From JAVJUV01 sp047314965 (GTDB lineage Bacteria; Pseudomonadota; Alphaproteobacteria; Rhodobacterales; Rhodobacteraceae): DNA of 64,000 bases. The translations under genes were made by a program, and so were the position numbers. The notes beneath the pieces were generated by a model. The model was given only the letters and a program-made list of their open reading frames with translations. It was not told the DNA's origin and made no database searches. The stretch lies in NCBI RefSeq assembly GCF_047314965.1, contig NZ_JBLBVK010000051.1:1-64000 (forward strand), read 5' to 3'. Shown here in pieces: positions 18,064 through 26,544 of this stretch (within the stretch, counting starts at the first letter, position 1; each line of letters begins with the position of its first letter).

Positions 18064-19027
18064 TGCCGACAACCACCTGATCGCCGACGCTGAGTCCGGT
18101 GAGGATTTCGCGCCATGCTTCGCCCTCGAGACGGACCAAGCCACCAGGCACCACCACGCGCTCGACACGCGCGCCGCCTGCCTCGACAGTCACGAAATCC
18201 AGGCCCCCATGCCGCGAAAGAGCGTCATCGGGCAAGAGAATGGCCTGCCGCTCGCCCACCGGCAGGCGCACAGGCACGCGGCGCCCGATGAAATTCGGGT
18301 TCAGCCCCTCAACCTCGACATCTGCCTGCACGCGCCCACCTTCGATTTGCGGATAGAGCTTGGCAAGCGTGCCTTGCCGGACTTCTCCGGCAGCGCCTAT
18401 TTCGATGACATCGCCTTCCGACAGGTCGGTGGCGTGCCGCTCGGGAACAGCCAGGCGCAGGTAGACACCGCCGCCGCCGATCACCGCAATCGCCTCACCC
18501 GGTCCGACCACGGAACCGACGGACACCGGGACCGAAAGCACGATCCCGCTTTCAGGCGACAGGACAGTTCCCTCCTCGATCTGCCGCTCGACGACGAGAC
18601 GCTCGGCTTCAAGCCCGGAGATCTCGCCTTCGATGACACTGACCGTGGTCTGCAACTCCTCGAACCGCTGGCTGGTGATCACGCCGCGCTCGATCAGTTG
18701 CTCTCCCCTCGCAAGTTCCGAGCGAGCCGTTTCGAGGCGGGACGCCAAGGCTTCGAGACGCGCGTCGAGCGCGTCGATCTGGAAATTCAGCTTGGTGTCC
18801 TCGATGACGGCAACCCGCCCCCCCGAGGCGACATCGTCGCCCTCGGTGACGTCGAGTTCGATGATCGTGCCGCCGATGCGCGCACGCGCCGGGACACGAT
18901 CGCGGGTTTCGACCTGTCCATAGACAAGTTTCCACTCCGTCACGGTGCGAGGTGTGATTTCGATCGTTTCCGCTTTGGCTGTCGCCGCGAGAGAAACGAA
19001 GACTAGCGCCAGAAGGAGGCGTGCCAT
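18056..19027 (-). CDS. RND efflux periplasmic adaptor (membrane fusion protein)
   Basis: A 323-residue HlyD-like adaptor linking the RND permease to an outer membrane channel. Residues 1-18 or so are a secretion signal (LLLALVFVSLAATAKA). A lipoyl-type domain (ARIGGTIIELDVTEGDDVASGG) comes next, then a coiled-coil hairpin (about 80-145) and beta-barrel parts. ATG 19027 is preferred over the in-frame TTG at 19039, which would place the ribosome site too close. It is translationally coupled to the permease gene. Confidence 0.88.
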   Translation of the reverse strand: MARLLLALVFVSLAATAKAETIEITPRTVTEWKLVYGQVETRDRVPARARIGGTIIELDVTEGDDVASGGRVAVIEDTKLNFQIDALDARLEALASRLETARSELARGEQLIERGVITSQRFEELQTTVSVIEGEISGLEAERLVVERQIEEGTVLSPESGIVLSVPVSVGSVVGPGEAIAVIGGGGVYLRLAVPERHATDLSEGDVIEIGAAGEVRQGTLAKLYPQIEGGRVQADVEVEGLNPNFIGRRVPVRLPVGERQAILLPDDALSRHGGLDFVTVEAGGARVERVVVPGGLVRLEGEAWREILTGLSVGDQVVVGNE

Positions 19028-19153
19028 TGGCAATATCAACCCTGTGTTTCGATGCGAACGGGTTTCCTGCTATCCCACGCGCCGCAGGACCACTTTGATT
19101 TACCGCAAGCCCGCCCTGAAACCGCCTGGGGCCGGTTCACGAACTGCAAACCC

Positions 19154-19167
19154 TTGACGCGCATCAA
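19154..19167. promoter_or_regulatory. FNR/FixK-like box between the efflux adaptor and phaC
   Basis: TTGACGCGCATCAA has both half sites TTGA and TCAA with the correct 6-base spacing (consensus TTGAT-N4-ATCAA). It lies about 160 bases before phaC and 127 before the divergent adaptor gene. It is one of several such sites in 19-33 kb. Rest of the 19028-19326 gap: nothing else recognised. Confidence 0.5.
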
Positions 19168-19326
19168 TTCGCGTAGCGTTCGCGGCCGGTATAGTAAGCT
19201 TATGCAAGTCGCGCCCGGACCCGCCATACAAGATGACTCCAAGCCTTTCGGGGTACGGCCCTGCTGTGGATGGGCTCGAAACGGCGACACTGGCGCGCCT
19301 CGGCGCAGGTACGAAGAGGGTCCGCG

Positions 19327-21189
19327 ATGACTGGCAGGAAAGCTAAAACCCGGCGGGATTCGGATAATCGCGCGGCAAAGGAAAACATCCCCGCCCCGGA
19401 CGACATGCGCTTGGGTCTTGGAGCCGAGCCACCGGAATTTGTGAACAGGTCTCTGCTCGAACCGCCTGACCGGTACAGTACAAAGAGCCTCGACCGGGCG
19501 GCGAACGCGCATCTTGCCCGGTTCACGCTCGGCGTATCACCCTACGGCGTGGCCTCGACGTTCTTTTCCTGGTGGATCCATTTGATGGGAAACCCGGGAA
19601 AGCAGATACAGCTGATGGAAAAGGCCGCGCGCAAGGCGATGCGCCTTGGCATCTACGCAGGCTCCCTCGCGCGCAATTCGGAGACCGAACCCTGCATCGA
19701 GCCGCTTCCCCACGATCACAGGTTCGATCACGAGGGCTGGCGGCAATGGCCCTATAACCTGATCTACCAGAATTTCCTTCTGACTCAGCAATGGTGGTAC
19801 AACGCCGCCGCCGATATCGACGGTGTCAGCCAACACGAAGAGCAGGTCGTCTCGTTCATCACCCGACAGATGCTTGACCTGATCTCGCCCTCGAATTTCG
19901 TGGCGACCAACCCGGAAGTCGCAGAAGCGGCCATCCGCGAAGGCGGCGCCAATTTCGTTCGGGGATTCCAGAATTTCCTGGAAGACTGGGAACGCGCGGT
20001 GTCGGGCAAATTGCCGGTCGGAACGGAAAACTATCTGCCGGGACGCGATGTTGCGGCGACCCCCGGCAAGGTCGTCTACCGGAACCATCTTTTCGAGCTG
20101 ATCCAGTACGCGCCAGAGACCACCAAAGTGAAGGCAGAGCCCATCCTGATCGTCCCGGCATGGATCATGAAATACTACATACTTGATCTCAGCCCTCACA
20201 ATTCGCTTGTGAAGTTCCTTGTCGGGCAGGGCTTCACCGTCTTCATGATGTCCTGGCGCAATCCGACCGCCGAGGATCGCGATATTGGCATGAGCGATTA
20301 TTTCGATGCGGTCTCCGAGGCCGTCGATGCAGCGACATCGATCACCAAGGATCAAAAGATACACGGGATAGGTTACTGCCTGGGTGGAACCTTGATTGCT
20401 GCCAAGGCCGCGCAAATGGCGCGCGACGGCGACGGTAGGCTTGCGACGTTGACGCTTTTGGCGACGCAGACCGATTTCGAGGACCCAGGCGAGTTGCAGC
20501 TTTTCATCAGCGAAAGTGAGGTCGCGTTCCTTGAGAACATGATGTGGGATCAGGGCTATCTGGACACCAAGCAGATGGCCGGAGCGTTTCAACTCTTGCG
20601 CTCGGCGGACCTGATCTGGTCGCGCTATGTCCACGAGTACCTGATGGGCCGGCGCCCCGAGATGTTCGACCTGATGGCATGGAACGCCGACGCAACCCGG
20701 ATGCCCTACAAGATGCACAGCGAATACCTGCGCAAGATTTTTCTCGGCAACGAACTTGCCGAAGGAAAATACCGGATTGGCGGAAAACCCGTCACGATCA
20801 GCGATATCGAGGTTCCGATCTTCTGCGTCGCGACGACGTCTGACCATGTCGCGCCGTGGCAGTCGGTGTACAAACTGCATCTGCTGGCGGATACCCAGGT
20901 GACGTTCGTCCTGACGAACGGCGGGCACAATGCCGGGATCGTCAGCGAACCGGGCCACGAGGGGCGGGAGTTCCGGATTCGAACCTCCGAGGACTCGGAC
21001 AGGTATCTTGCGCCGGATGCATGGCAATCCGCGGCCGAGCGGCACGATGGATCATGGTGGCCGGCTCTCTCAGATTGGCTGAGCGGGCATTCAAGCGGCG
21101 AGACCCCGCCGCCCCGTTTGGGCGGCAGCGGCCGTTCGCCTTACCGGGCGACAGAGGATGCTCCGGGGTCCTACGTGTTTCAGAAGTAA
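19327..21189 (+). CDS. phaC: Class I polyhydroxyalkanoate synthase
   Basis: PhaC polymerises (R)-3-hydroxyacyl-CoA to storage polyester on granules. The protein has 620 residues (class I range). An N-terminal PhaC_N domain (WQWPYNLIYQNF-like region, with GWRQWPYNLIYQNF) precedes an alpha/beta hydrolase core. The catalytic triad can be placed: Cys351 in the lipase-like box GYCLGGT, Asp506 in TTSDHVAPW and His534 in NGGHNAG. ATG 19327 is chosen (AGAGGGT before it) rather than an upstream in-frame ATG. The gene is convergent with the N-ATPase operon and pairs functionally with the phasin at 28235. Confidence 0.95.
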   Translation: MTGRKAKTRRDSDNRAAKENIPAPDDMRLGLGAEPPEFVNRSLLEPPDRYSTKSLDRAANAHLARFTLGVSPYGVASTFFSWWIHLMGNPGKQIQLMEKAARKAMRLGIYAGSLARNSETEPCIEPLPHDHRFDHEGWRQWPYNLIYQNFLLTQQWWYNAAADIDGVSQHEEQVVSFITRQMLDLISPSNFVATNPEVAEAAIREGGANFVRGFQNFLEDWERAVSGKLPVGTENYLPGRDVAATPGKVVYRNHLFELIQYAPETTKVKAEPILIVPAWIMKYYILDLSPHNSLVKFLVGQGFTVFMMSWRNPTAEDRDIGMSDYFDAVSEAVDAATSITKDQKIHGIGYCLGGTLIAAKAAQMARDGDGRLATLTLLATQTDFEDPGELQLFISESEVAFLENMMWDQGYLDTKQMAGAFQLLRSADLIWSRYVHEYLMGRRPEMFDLMAWNADATRMPYKMHSEYLRKIFLGNELAEGKYRIGGKPVTISDIEVPIFCVATTSDHVAPWQSVYKLHLLADTQVTFVLTNGGHNAGIVSEPGHEGREFRIRTSEDSDRYLAPDAWQSAAERHDGSWWPALSDWLSGHSSGETPPPRLGGSGRSPYRATEDAPGSYVFQK

Positions 21190-21209
21190 CCCGGTTTGCC
21201 TGTCCTGCC

Positions 21210-22094
21210 CTACTCGGGCGAACCGGTGACCGCTTCAAAGCCGGAGACGAGATCGAGCAACTCGCGCGTTATCGTTTCCTGCCGTTTCCGACGATAGGCC
21301 GCGTTCAGGTCTTCGCGCCGTTCCCGAATGTTACGCTCGGCGCTCTGCATCGCCGCAAGCCGTGTCGCATGCTCGCTTGAGAAAGCCTCTGCCAGAGCCT
21401 GGTACAGAACGACGAACAGCCTCTGGCGCACAAGCCACGACAGAAGCCTCTCGGGTTCCATCCGGAAAAAGGGCAACCCCGGCCCTGGCCAGCCTGCAGC
21501 AACACGCCCGGCAAGATACGTGTCGGGTATGGGGAGAAGAACCCGCTCGACCGGTACGGCAAGCGACCGCCCTTCACGCCGGTTGTAGATCAACCGGACA
21601 CGCCCGACCCCCGGCCCCCGTGTCCATCGCTCGATCTCCACGATCACCGATTGTACGAGACTTCCCAGGCCCGCGACCGAACCCGGCTGAAGAAAGAGCC
21701 GGTCGGGGTTCCGACCAACCGCCTCCAAACGAGCGGCTGTTCGTGCGCCAATCACTGCAAGGACGGCGGTTCCATCATCCAGGTTCTCTTCCGCGAAACG
21801 TGCGACGATCTCGTTGTAGCGCCCGCAGAGACCACGGTCTGATCCAACCACGATCAGAACCTCGGCCTGCGATGTGGCGTCGATCGTCATGGGCAATGGA
21901 AGCCCGCGCGCGCGACGATCTTGCAGGAGAGCGGAAAAACCAAGGTCGATCGTCTTTTCATAGCCTGCGATCGCCTTTTCGGCCTGTTCGTATTGGCGGA
22001 TGCTGACCGCGGACAGCGACTTCATCGTTCGAACGATGGACTGGATATCGCCGGTCGTCTCGAGAAGTTCGGAGAGAGTCTCAAGCGTTTCCAT
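21210..22094 (-). CDS. atpG: N-ATPase gamma subunit
   Basis: A 294-residue rotor-shaft subunit of the F1 part. The N-terminal helix (IQSIVRTMKSLSAVSI) corresponds to the canonical KITKAMKMVA region, and the C-terminal helix ends the coiled coil. Central motif IVVGSDRGLCGRYNEI matches the gamma GSDRGLCG signature. Sequence is divergent, as usual for N-ATPases. ATG 22094 overlaps the end of atpA by 14 bases. Last gene of the operon. Confidence 0.88.
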   Translation of the reverse strand: METLETLSELLETTGDIQSIVRTMKSLSAVSIRQYEQAEKAIAGYEKTIDLGFSALLQDRRARGLPLPMTIDATSQAEVLIVVGSDRGLCGRYNEIVARFAEENLDDGTAVLAVIGARTAARLEAVGRNPDRLFLQPGSVAGLGSLVQSVIVEIERWTRGPGVGRVRLIYNRREGRSLAVPVERVLLPIPDTYLAGRVAAGWPGPGLPFFRMEPERLLSWLVRQRLFVVLYQALAEAFSSEHATRLAAMQSAERNIRERREDLNAAYRRKRQETITRELLDLVSGFEAVTGSPE

Positions 22095-23613
22095 GTGCGC
22101 CGTCCTCCCGCGCGAGCGCGACGCGCAGCCCCTCGACAAGCGATTGCCGGCGTTCTTTCGTCAGGGGCGCGCCAGACTCGATTTCGGCCGCGATATTCTG
22201 CAGATCCCGCCGCACCGCGCGACGCAGAATCTCTTCGGCACGAACGACATCGTCAGGCTCGACCTCGTCCAGCAGACCTTCGGTGGCGGCAAGCAGAACG
22301 GCGATCTGCTCGGGGGCCGAGAAGTGATCCTGTTCCTTCTGGGTCAGCACTGCGCGGACGCGTTGCCCACGGGTGAGTTTGCGCCTGGTCTCTTCATCAA
22401 GCTGGGTGCCAAAGCGGGCGAAGCTTTCCAGTTCCTCGAACTGCGAATAGGTCAGCCGGAGACTACCGGCGACGGCCTGGAAAGCGGGCAGTTGCGCCTT
22501 GCCGCCGACGCGGCTGACCGAAGTGCCGATGTCGATGGCAGGCAGATGTCCCTTTTCGAACAGGTCGGGAGAAAGATAGATCTGACCGTCAGTGATCGAG
22601 ATGAGGTTCGTCGGGATGAAGGCCGAGATATTCTGTGCCTGTGTCTCGACCACGGGCAGCGCCGTCAAAGAGCCGCCGCCATGTTCATTGCGCAGATGCG
22701 TCGCGCGCTCCAGCAGCCGCGAGTGAATGTAGAAGATATCACCGGGATAGGCTTCGCGACCCGGCGGGCGACGCAAAAGCAGAGACAGCTCCCTGTAGGC
22801 CCGTGCATGGCGCGTGAGGTCGTCATAGACGATCAGCACGTCCCGACCCTTCGCCACGAAATGCTCGGCCATGGTCGTGGCGGCATAGGGCGCGACGAAC
22901 TGCAGCCCGGGCGCATCATCACCTCCGGCGACCACTACTATGCTCCGCTCCAGAGCGCCGCCCTCGCGCAGGCTCTTTATGACCGAAGCCACAGCTGAAC
23001 CGCGCTGGCCGATGGCGCAATAGATGGACAGGACACCACTATCCTTCTGGTTCAGGATCGTATCGACGGCGATGGCGGTCTTGCCGGTCTGGCGGTCTCC
23101 GATAATCAACTCGCGCTGACCACGGCCGATGGGAATGGCGGCGTCGACGGCCTTGATCCCGGTCTGAAGCGGTGTGTCGACAGGATCGCGATGCATGATC
23201 GGCGGCGCCGGGCGTTCGATTGGCCGACGCTCCTCGGCCTCGATCCTGCTGCCGCCGTCTATGGGACGACCCAGAGCATCCACCACGCGCCCCAGAAGCG
23301 CTTCACCCACCGGGACATCCACCACCCGACCCGTGCGCCGCAGCCGGTCTCCGGGCCGAAGACGGTCGGTGTTCCCCAGAACGATAACGCCGATCCTCCC
23401 CGGCTTCAGGCTGGACGCGATCCCGACCACGCCGTCCGGGAACTCCAGCAACTCGTCTGCATGCAGATCCGTGAACCCGGCCACCTGGGCAATGCCGTTT
23501 CCGACGGAAAGAATGCGGGCCGTCTCGGCAGCGTCGATCTCGGGCGAGACGCGTGCAAGGGCCTCGTCGAGCGGTGCGAAAAAGTCGCGGGGAATCTCGT
23601 CGGTTACCGTCAT
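22081..23613 (-). CDS. atpA: N-ATPase alpha subunit
   Basis: A 510-residue F1 alpha subunit with non-catalytic nucleotide sites. Walker A GDRQTGKT lies at 172-179, with IYCAIGQRGSAVASVI and the alpha signature PAIDIGTSVSRVG. ATG 23613 is chosen from alpha alignments and overlaps atpF by ATGA. Position after atpF with no atpH (delta) gene between them is typical of N-ATPase operons. Confidence 0.93.
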   Translation of the reverse strand: MTVTDEIPRDFFAPLDEALARVSPEIDAAETARILSVGNGIAQVAGFTDLHADELLEFPDGVVGIASSLKPGRIGVIVLGNTDRLRPGDRLRRTGRVVDVPVGEALLGRVVDALGRPIDGGSRIEAEERRPIERPAPPIMHRDPVDTPLQTGIKAVDAAIPIGRGQRELIIGDRQTGKTAIAVDTILNQKDSGVLSIYCAIGQRGSAVASVIKSLREGGALERSIVVVAGGDDAPGLQFVAPYAATTMAEHFVAKGRDVLIVYDDLTRHARAYRELSLLLRRPPGREAYPGDIFYIHSRLLERATHLRNEHGGGSLTALPVVETQAQNISAFIPTNLISITDGQIYLSPDLFEKGHLPAIDIGTSVSRVGGKAQLPAFQAVAGSLRLTYSQFEELESFARFGTQLDEETRRKLTRGQRVRAVLTQKEQDHFSAPEQIAVLLAATEGLLDEVEPDDVVRAEEILRRAVRRDLQNIAAEIESGAPLTKERRQSLVEGLRVALAREDGAHGNA

Positions 23614-24425
23614 GCGATACCCGAACGCTGGTTTTCCGAGGCAGCGCGCGACGAGGCCGCGGATCGGCTTCCCGCCTCGATGATCTCGCCAAGCTCGACC
23701 CCCAATCGCTCGAGGTAGCGCACCGCGGACCATTCCGCGGTCTGGTCGCCGATGGAGAGACGAACGCCCAGCACCATCGTTGGATCCTCGTGGTACTCGA
23801 CGTCGATGGTTGTGGACAGGACATCATGGATCGCTCTTGTGATCCTCGACTTTCCCGCGCCGTCGATGGCGGCCCCCGTATGGACAATGGCCACGGCACC
23901 GCCGCGCGCCGCGGCGGCGGCCATCTTTTCCCGTGTCTGGGGCGCGAGTGTCTTCAGCCGTCTGGTGAAGTTGGCGACCACCTGTTCGGACAGTTCACTC
24001 TCCGCGTATTCGGCGAGGACGCGCTCGGTGATCTGCAGAATTTTCTGACCGGCCTGCCGCCTCAGCGAGGAAATGAAATCCTCACGCTCCTCGGCCAGAT
24101 GTTCGTGCCAGGCATGGCGCTTCTCTTCCATTTCTTCACGAATCTCGGCCTCAAGTTGCGCGCGCAATTCCGCCGCCTGTCGTTGCGCCGCCGCCAGGAT
24201 CTCTTCCTTGCTGGCTTCCAATTCCTCGGACTTCCGCTTTAGCGCCTCCGCTTCGCTCTCGGCGACCTCGCGCGCAGCTTTCGCTTCCGACATACGTTCC
24301 GCGATCCCTAACTCGCGGCGGCGCATGGCGCTGTTGATCGGCTCGTACAGGAAGCGCTTCAGCAGCCATACGAGGACCAGAAAGTTGATGATCTGCGCTG
24401 TGACCGTCAGCCAGTCGATCTGCAC
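23610..24425 (-). CDS. atpF: N-ATPase elongated b subunit (b/delta-like)
   Basis: A 271-residue stator subunit, much longer than the roughly 160 residues of ordinary b subunits. One N-terminal helix (VTAQIINFLVLVWLLKRF) leads into a long charged coiled coil (about 35-150). A C-terminal globular part (about 165-250) then resembles delta-type sequence (VLGVRLSIGDQTAEWS). N-ATPases lack a separate delta gene and carry an enlarged b subunit, and this is what is seen here. Starts 4 bases after atpE. Confidence 0.88.
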   Translation of the reverse strand: MQIDWLTVTAQIINFLVLVWLLKRFLYEPINSAMRRRELGIAERMSEAKAAREVAESEAEALKRKSEELEASKEEILAAAQRQAAELRAQLEAEIREEMEEKRHAWHEHLAEEREDFISSLRRQAGQKILQITERVLAEYAESELSEQVVANFTRRLKTLAPQTREKMAAAAARGGAVAIVHTGAAIDGAGKSRITRAIHDVLSTTIDVEYHEDPTMVLGVRLSIGDQTAEWSAVRYLERLGVELGEIIEAGSRSAASSRAASENQRSGIA

Positions 24426-24429
24426 GGTT

Positions 24430-24708
24430 TTACCCCCCGGCGGTCTGCGTCACGAGTTCGACGAACGGGTTCGCAAAGATCAGGATCATCGACACCACGA
24501 AACAGTAGATCGCGGTGGATTCGATCATCGCGAGACTGACGAAGAGCGTGCGCGTGATGGTATTTGCCGCGTCAGGCTGCTGCGCCAGCGCCTGAAGCGC
24601 CTGCGATGCGGCGCGACCTTCGGCAAAGGCGGGGCCGAGCGAACCGATGGCAATGGTCAGCCCCGCAGTCACGATCGATATCCCGGCGATCCATATGGCT
24701 GGGTCCAT
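24430..24708 (-). CDS. atpE: N-ATPase c subunit with Na+-binding signature
   Basis: A 92-residue hairpin of two helices forming the rotor ring. Aligned by eye with the Na+ ATP synthase of Ilyobacter, residue Glu30 (FAEGRAA) falls where the Na+ ligand Gln32 lies. IESTAIY provides Glu63, Ser64, Thr65 and Tyr68, which match Glu65, Ser66, Thr67 and Tyr70. The pair of membrane glutamates is the hallmark reported for N-ATPase c subunits. Ion specificity is inferred, not shown. Two bases separate it from atpB upstream. Confidence 0.93.
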   Translation of the reverse strand: MDPAIWIAGISIVTAGLTIAIGSLGPAFAEGRAASQALQALAQQPDAANTITRTLFVSLAMIESTAIYCFVVSMILIFANPFVELVTQTAGG

Positions 24709-24710
24709 GG

Positions 24711-25424
24711 TCAGTCTCCTTGGTTGTCTGATAAAATCTGGTCCTCGCCGGCGGCCGCGGCGTGAACACGGCTGGCCGAGGCGATGTAGACCATTGCGAG
24801 AATGGCGAAGATATACGCCTGGATAAGCCCGGTCAGCAGCCCGAGCATCTGAAGCAGAATCGGGAAGAAGAACGGGGCAATGCTGATCAGAATGCCAACG
24901 ATGATGGTGCCGCTCATCACGTTGCCGTAAAGGCGGATCGCCAACGCCAGGGTGCGTGATGCTTCGCTGATCAGGTTGAACGGCAGCATCAGGGGCGTGG
25001 GACGAAGGTAGGTCCGAAGGTACCCTCTGAACCCGCGACTGGAGATAGAGAAGACCGGCACGGCGATCAGAACGCAGATCGCCAGCGCTGCTGTTGTCGA
25101 CAGCGAACCGGTAGGCGGCTGATAGCCGGGAACAACGCTCAGGATGTTGGCGGTCGCTATGAACAGGAACAGGGTTCCTATAAAGGGCAGATAGCGATCC
25201 GGATTCTCGGCGCCGACCTCGCCGATCTGTTCTCGGATTTGGGCGACGATCACTTCCAGCATGACTTGCCAGCGCGACACCTTCTCGCCTTCGCTCAGGC
25301 GCGCGGTAACGGCCCACGAACCGAAAACCAGAATGGCCATGACGACCCAGGTGAAGACGGCGGTTGCCGTGAGGCGCCAACCACCCCAGTCGTAGATGAT
25401 CCAGCTGTCGGGGCTTATTTCCAT
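24711..25424 (-). CDS. atpB: N-ATPase a subunit
   Basis: A 237-residue membrane stator subunit that forms the ion half-channels. It has about five helices, and the essential Arg appears in LALAIRLYGNVMSG. The ATG at 25424 is preceded by GGAGAA and overlaps atpR by 10 bases. The frame is open well upstream, but the a-subunit homology begins here. Confidence 0.9.
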   Translation of the reverse strand: MEISPDSWIIYDWGGWRLTATAVFTWVVMAILVFGSWAVTARLSEGEKVSRWQVMLEVIVAQIREQIGEVGAENPDRYLPFIGTLFLFIATANILSVVPGYQPPTGSLSTTAALAICVLIAVPVFSISSRGFRGYLRTYLRPTPLMLPFNLISEASRTLALAIRLYGNVMSGTIIVGILISIAPFFFPILLQMLGLLTGLIQAYIFAILAMVYIASASRVHAAAAGEDQILSDNQGD

Positions 25425-25714
25425 AAACGGTTCTCCTTCCTGCGAAGATCGACCGCCCTTGTGGAGGCCAGGCGAATGGCGACGAACCCGGCAAGACCGG
25501 CGAAAAGCGTGCCGGCTTGCCCAGACACCAGCTGCCAGGCGAAAAATGCGCAAAGGACCAGGGCCAATCGCGCAACTGCAGCGCCGACAAAGGCCAGCGC
25601 AGGGCGGGGGCCGGCAAGGGCGCGCACGCCTACCCAGAGGAGCGCGAGATAGAGCGCGCCGAAGCCGGCACCGATCAGGACGGCCACACCCCACATGATC
25701 GGGATTTCCGTCAT
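25415..25714 (-). CDS. atpR: N-ATPase small membrane protein AtpR
   Basis: A 99-residue protein with three hydrophobic segments (about 8-30, 38-60, 66-82) and a basic C-terminus (RRKENRLWK). AtpR is found only in N-ATPase operons, between atpQ and atpB, and is thought to help c-ring assembly. Identification rests on size, topology and position. Confidence 0.82.
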   Translation of the reverse strand: MTEIPIMWGVAVLIGAGFGALYLALLWVGVRALAGPRPALAFVGAAVARLALVLCAFFAWQLVSGQAGTLFAGLAGFVAIRLASTRAVDLRRKENRLWK

Positions 25715-25864
25715 ATCGACCGATCCTTTCCTTGCGTCAGAGCTAAACTCCAGGACACTCCGGGGTAGGCGCGAAGACCGGCCGGAGCCGAGCGTTTCTG
25801 GGAACCAATTTGCACAGGGCGAAAGATGTTCCGGGCCGGCCGGGACGTCGGGAGAAAGACTGGA

Positions 25865-26155
25865 TCATTCATCGCCCCGCCCCTCCCTCTGGACCCAGTA
25901 CCACGCATTCAGACACCCCACGGCGAAGCCGCCAAGAAGAAGCGACAGCGTCCAGGACGTCTCTCCGGGCCACCGCGCATCAATCCACATACCCAGGGCG
26001 ACGCCGACGATCACCGGCACGGCAACCGACCAGCCGACCATCCCGAACATGCCCAGCCCGAGCCACGCGCTCAGGGTCCGGCGCTTCCGGCTCTGCTCCA
26101 TTCGAAGCGCCTTGCGGGCAATCGTCTCGGTCTCGTCCTGCTTGTCGTCGATCAT
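25865..26155 (-). CDS. atpQ: N-ATPase AtpQ (AtpI/AtpZ-like) membrane protein
   Basis: A 96-residue protein with two membrane segments (about 35-57 and 68-86) after a charged N-terminus. The glycine-rich arrangement and WIDARWPGETSW match the AtpZ/AtpI group, proposed to aid Mg2+ supply or c-ring assembly. ATG 26155 overlaps the atpC stop (ATGA). The 150 bases between it and atpR contain no recognisable gene. Confidence 0.82.
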   Translation of the reverse strand: MIDDKQDETETIARKALRMEQSRKRRTLSAWLGLGMFGMVGWSVAVPVIVGVALGMWIDARWPGETSWTLSLLLGGFAVGCLNAWYWVQREGRGDE

Positions 26156-26544
26156 TGGCTCAGGCTTTCCAGATCGCGGAACCGGCGGATCATGCTTGCC
26201 TCGAGCAGCGCAAGCGCCGCGCGGGCCGCACGTTCATCCTCGTCCTGTTGACGGAACTCTTCCTCGACACGCTCCCGGAGCGCCGCGAGATCGTCTCCCT
26301 CGATGGCCTTGCGAACGGCGACGCGCACCAAGGGTCCACATTTGACAAGTGTTCCCGAATGCAGCGCGACGAAACGCTCGTCGCCTTCCGACAGCTGATA
26401 CACGAGTATTCCCGGAGCGAGCTCGGTGACGAAATCGCCGTGGTTCGGCAGCATGCCGAAATGCCCATCCGGAGCCTCTGCCAGAATCCTCTCAACCCGA
26501 ACATCCAGGATGACCTTTTCTGGCGTGATCACTTCAAGCCGCAT
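26152..26544 (-). CDS. atpC: N-ATPase epsilon subunit
   Basis: A 130-residue F1 epsilon subunit with the N-terminal beta-sandwich (MRLEVITPEK, GHFGMLPNHGDFV) and a C-terminal helical pair. In N-ATPase operons atpC stands second, directly after atpD, as here. It overlaps atpD by 11 bases and atpQ by 4. Confidence 0.9.
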   Translation of the reverse strand: MRLEVITPEKVILDVRVERILAEAPDGHFGMLPNHGDFVTELAPGILVYQLSEGDERFVALHSGTLVKCGPLVRVAVRKAIEGDDLAALRERVEEEFRQQDEDERAARAALALLEASMIRRFRDLESLSQ